Source: Arenibacter certesii DSM 19833 (GTDB lineage Bacteria > Bacteroidota > Bacteroidia > Flavobacteriales > Flavobacteriaceae). From it: a stretch of 64,000 nt of DNA. The notes beneath the pieces are model-generated. The model had not been told where the DNA came from. It made no database searches and saw nothing but the letters and a program-made list of their open reading frames with translations. A program made the translations under genes and the position numbers. Of this stretch, positions 63,751 to 64,000 are shown piece after piece. Each line of letters starts with the position of its first letter. Within the stretch, counting starts at the first letter, position 1. The stretch spans positions 124,001-188,000 of the forward strand of contig NZ_AUCB01000006.1 in assembly GCF_000429545.1 (NCBI RefSeq). Direction: 5' to 3'.

Positions 63751-64000
63751 TTATAAGCTATTTAAATTTCCTGATACCGCAGCTCTAAAAAGTTTCTCAA
63801 GATCTGCTGCATTAACCGGACTTGCATTGGAAGGAGTTGATGGGTCTTTAAAGGCCATTTCTCCAATTTCCTTTGCATTATCCTCATTAATGTCTATTTC
63901 TTTTAGCGTATGCGGAATATTCAATTCTCTTCTCAGACCAATTATATAATCAATAATACCCTCGGTGCCTTGCTTTTCCAATCCAAGGACTTTACTTAAA
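63751..64000 (-). CDS. Iron-containing alcohol dehydrogenase, C-terminal fragment
   Basis: About 82 codons at the 3' end of a gene that continues past the right edge. Motifs IIDYIIGLRRELNIPHTLKE and MAFKDPSTPSNASPVNAADL match the final helices of iron-dependent alcohol dehydrogenases, which end with a conserved D-x-x-T-x-x-N-P-like stretch. The frame stays open to the window end (LSKVLGLEKQGTEG). The amidotransferase follows. Substrate and N-terminal cofactor sites are not visible. Confidence 0.85.
   Translation of the reverse strand, partial: LSKVLGLEKQGTEGIIDYIIGLRRELNIPHTLKEIDINEDNAKEIGEMAFKDPSTPSNASPVNAADLEKLFRAAVSGNLNSL

Overview
The window is a chromosomal segment from a marine-type member of the Bacteroidota, most likely a flavobacterium. 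This rests on a SusC/SusD pair, DUF5916 and DUF2141 proteins, a FeoA/FeoB/Cys-rich trio, a carotenoid lycopene cyclase, promoters of the Bacteroidota type (TTG, about 19 bases, TAnnTTTG), and the near absence of Shine-Dalgarno sites. No species is assigned.

Bases 1 to about 11,650 are accessory DNA. At the left edge, an IS91-type transposase start follows a tyrosine recombinase on the minus strand. To its right, all genes lie on the plus strand as one- or two-gene units separated by long imperfect palindromes. Each palindrome has an AAC-containing left end and a GTT-containing right end, like integron attC sites. The cargo is a HEPN-motif protein with a partner of unknown function, a GNAT-type acetyltransferase, a wrecked ParD/ParE toxin-antitoxin pair, an unknown 217-residue protein, two pseudogenes (a lipoprotein and a BLUF photosensor), a methyltransferase and a membrane glycosyltransferase. 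Three of the palindromes are split by short group II introns of about 460 to 550 bases. The introns run antisense to the cargo, keep both intron ends and domain V, and retain only the last 50 or so codons of the reverse transcriptase. Their insertion points fit TTGT/T or TATGT/T in the bottom strand, as known for group IIC introns that target attC. I regard this array as the most interesting part of the window.

Bases 11,700 to 13,140 hold a TAT-exported Gfo/Idh/MocA oxidoreductase. Bases 13,650 to 16,880 look like a small integrated replicon beside tRNA-Asn. It has an excisionase-like HTH protein, a superfamily 3-type helicase, iteron-like repeats and a Toprim primase, but no integrase is visible within it.

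From 16,895 to the right end the DNA is ordinary chromosome: tRNA-Asn, rseP, an SCO protein, feoAB with a small Cys-rich protein, outer-membrane or envelope proteins, an S9 peptidase, and a DtxR-type regulator heading a Mn/Zn ABC importer operon with a visible operator. These are followed by lycopene cyclase, a large CxxCH/HEAT lipoprotein, a polyprenyl synthase, a TetR-TolC-adaptor-RND efflux operon, a sulfatase, a six-PAS kinase with a receiver protein, PEP carboxylase, an AraC-type membrane regulator, SusD/SusC, a glutamine amidotransferase and the end of an iron alcohol dehydrogenase. Coordinates and motifs were read by eye; no alignment, folding or database search was run.
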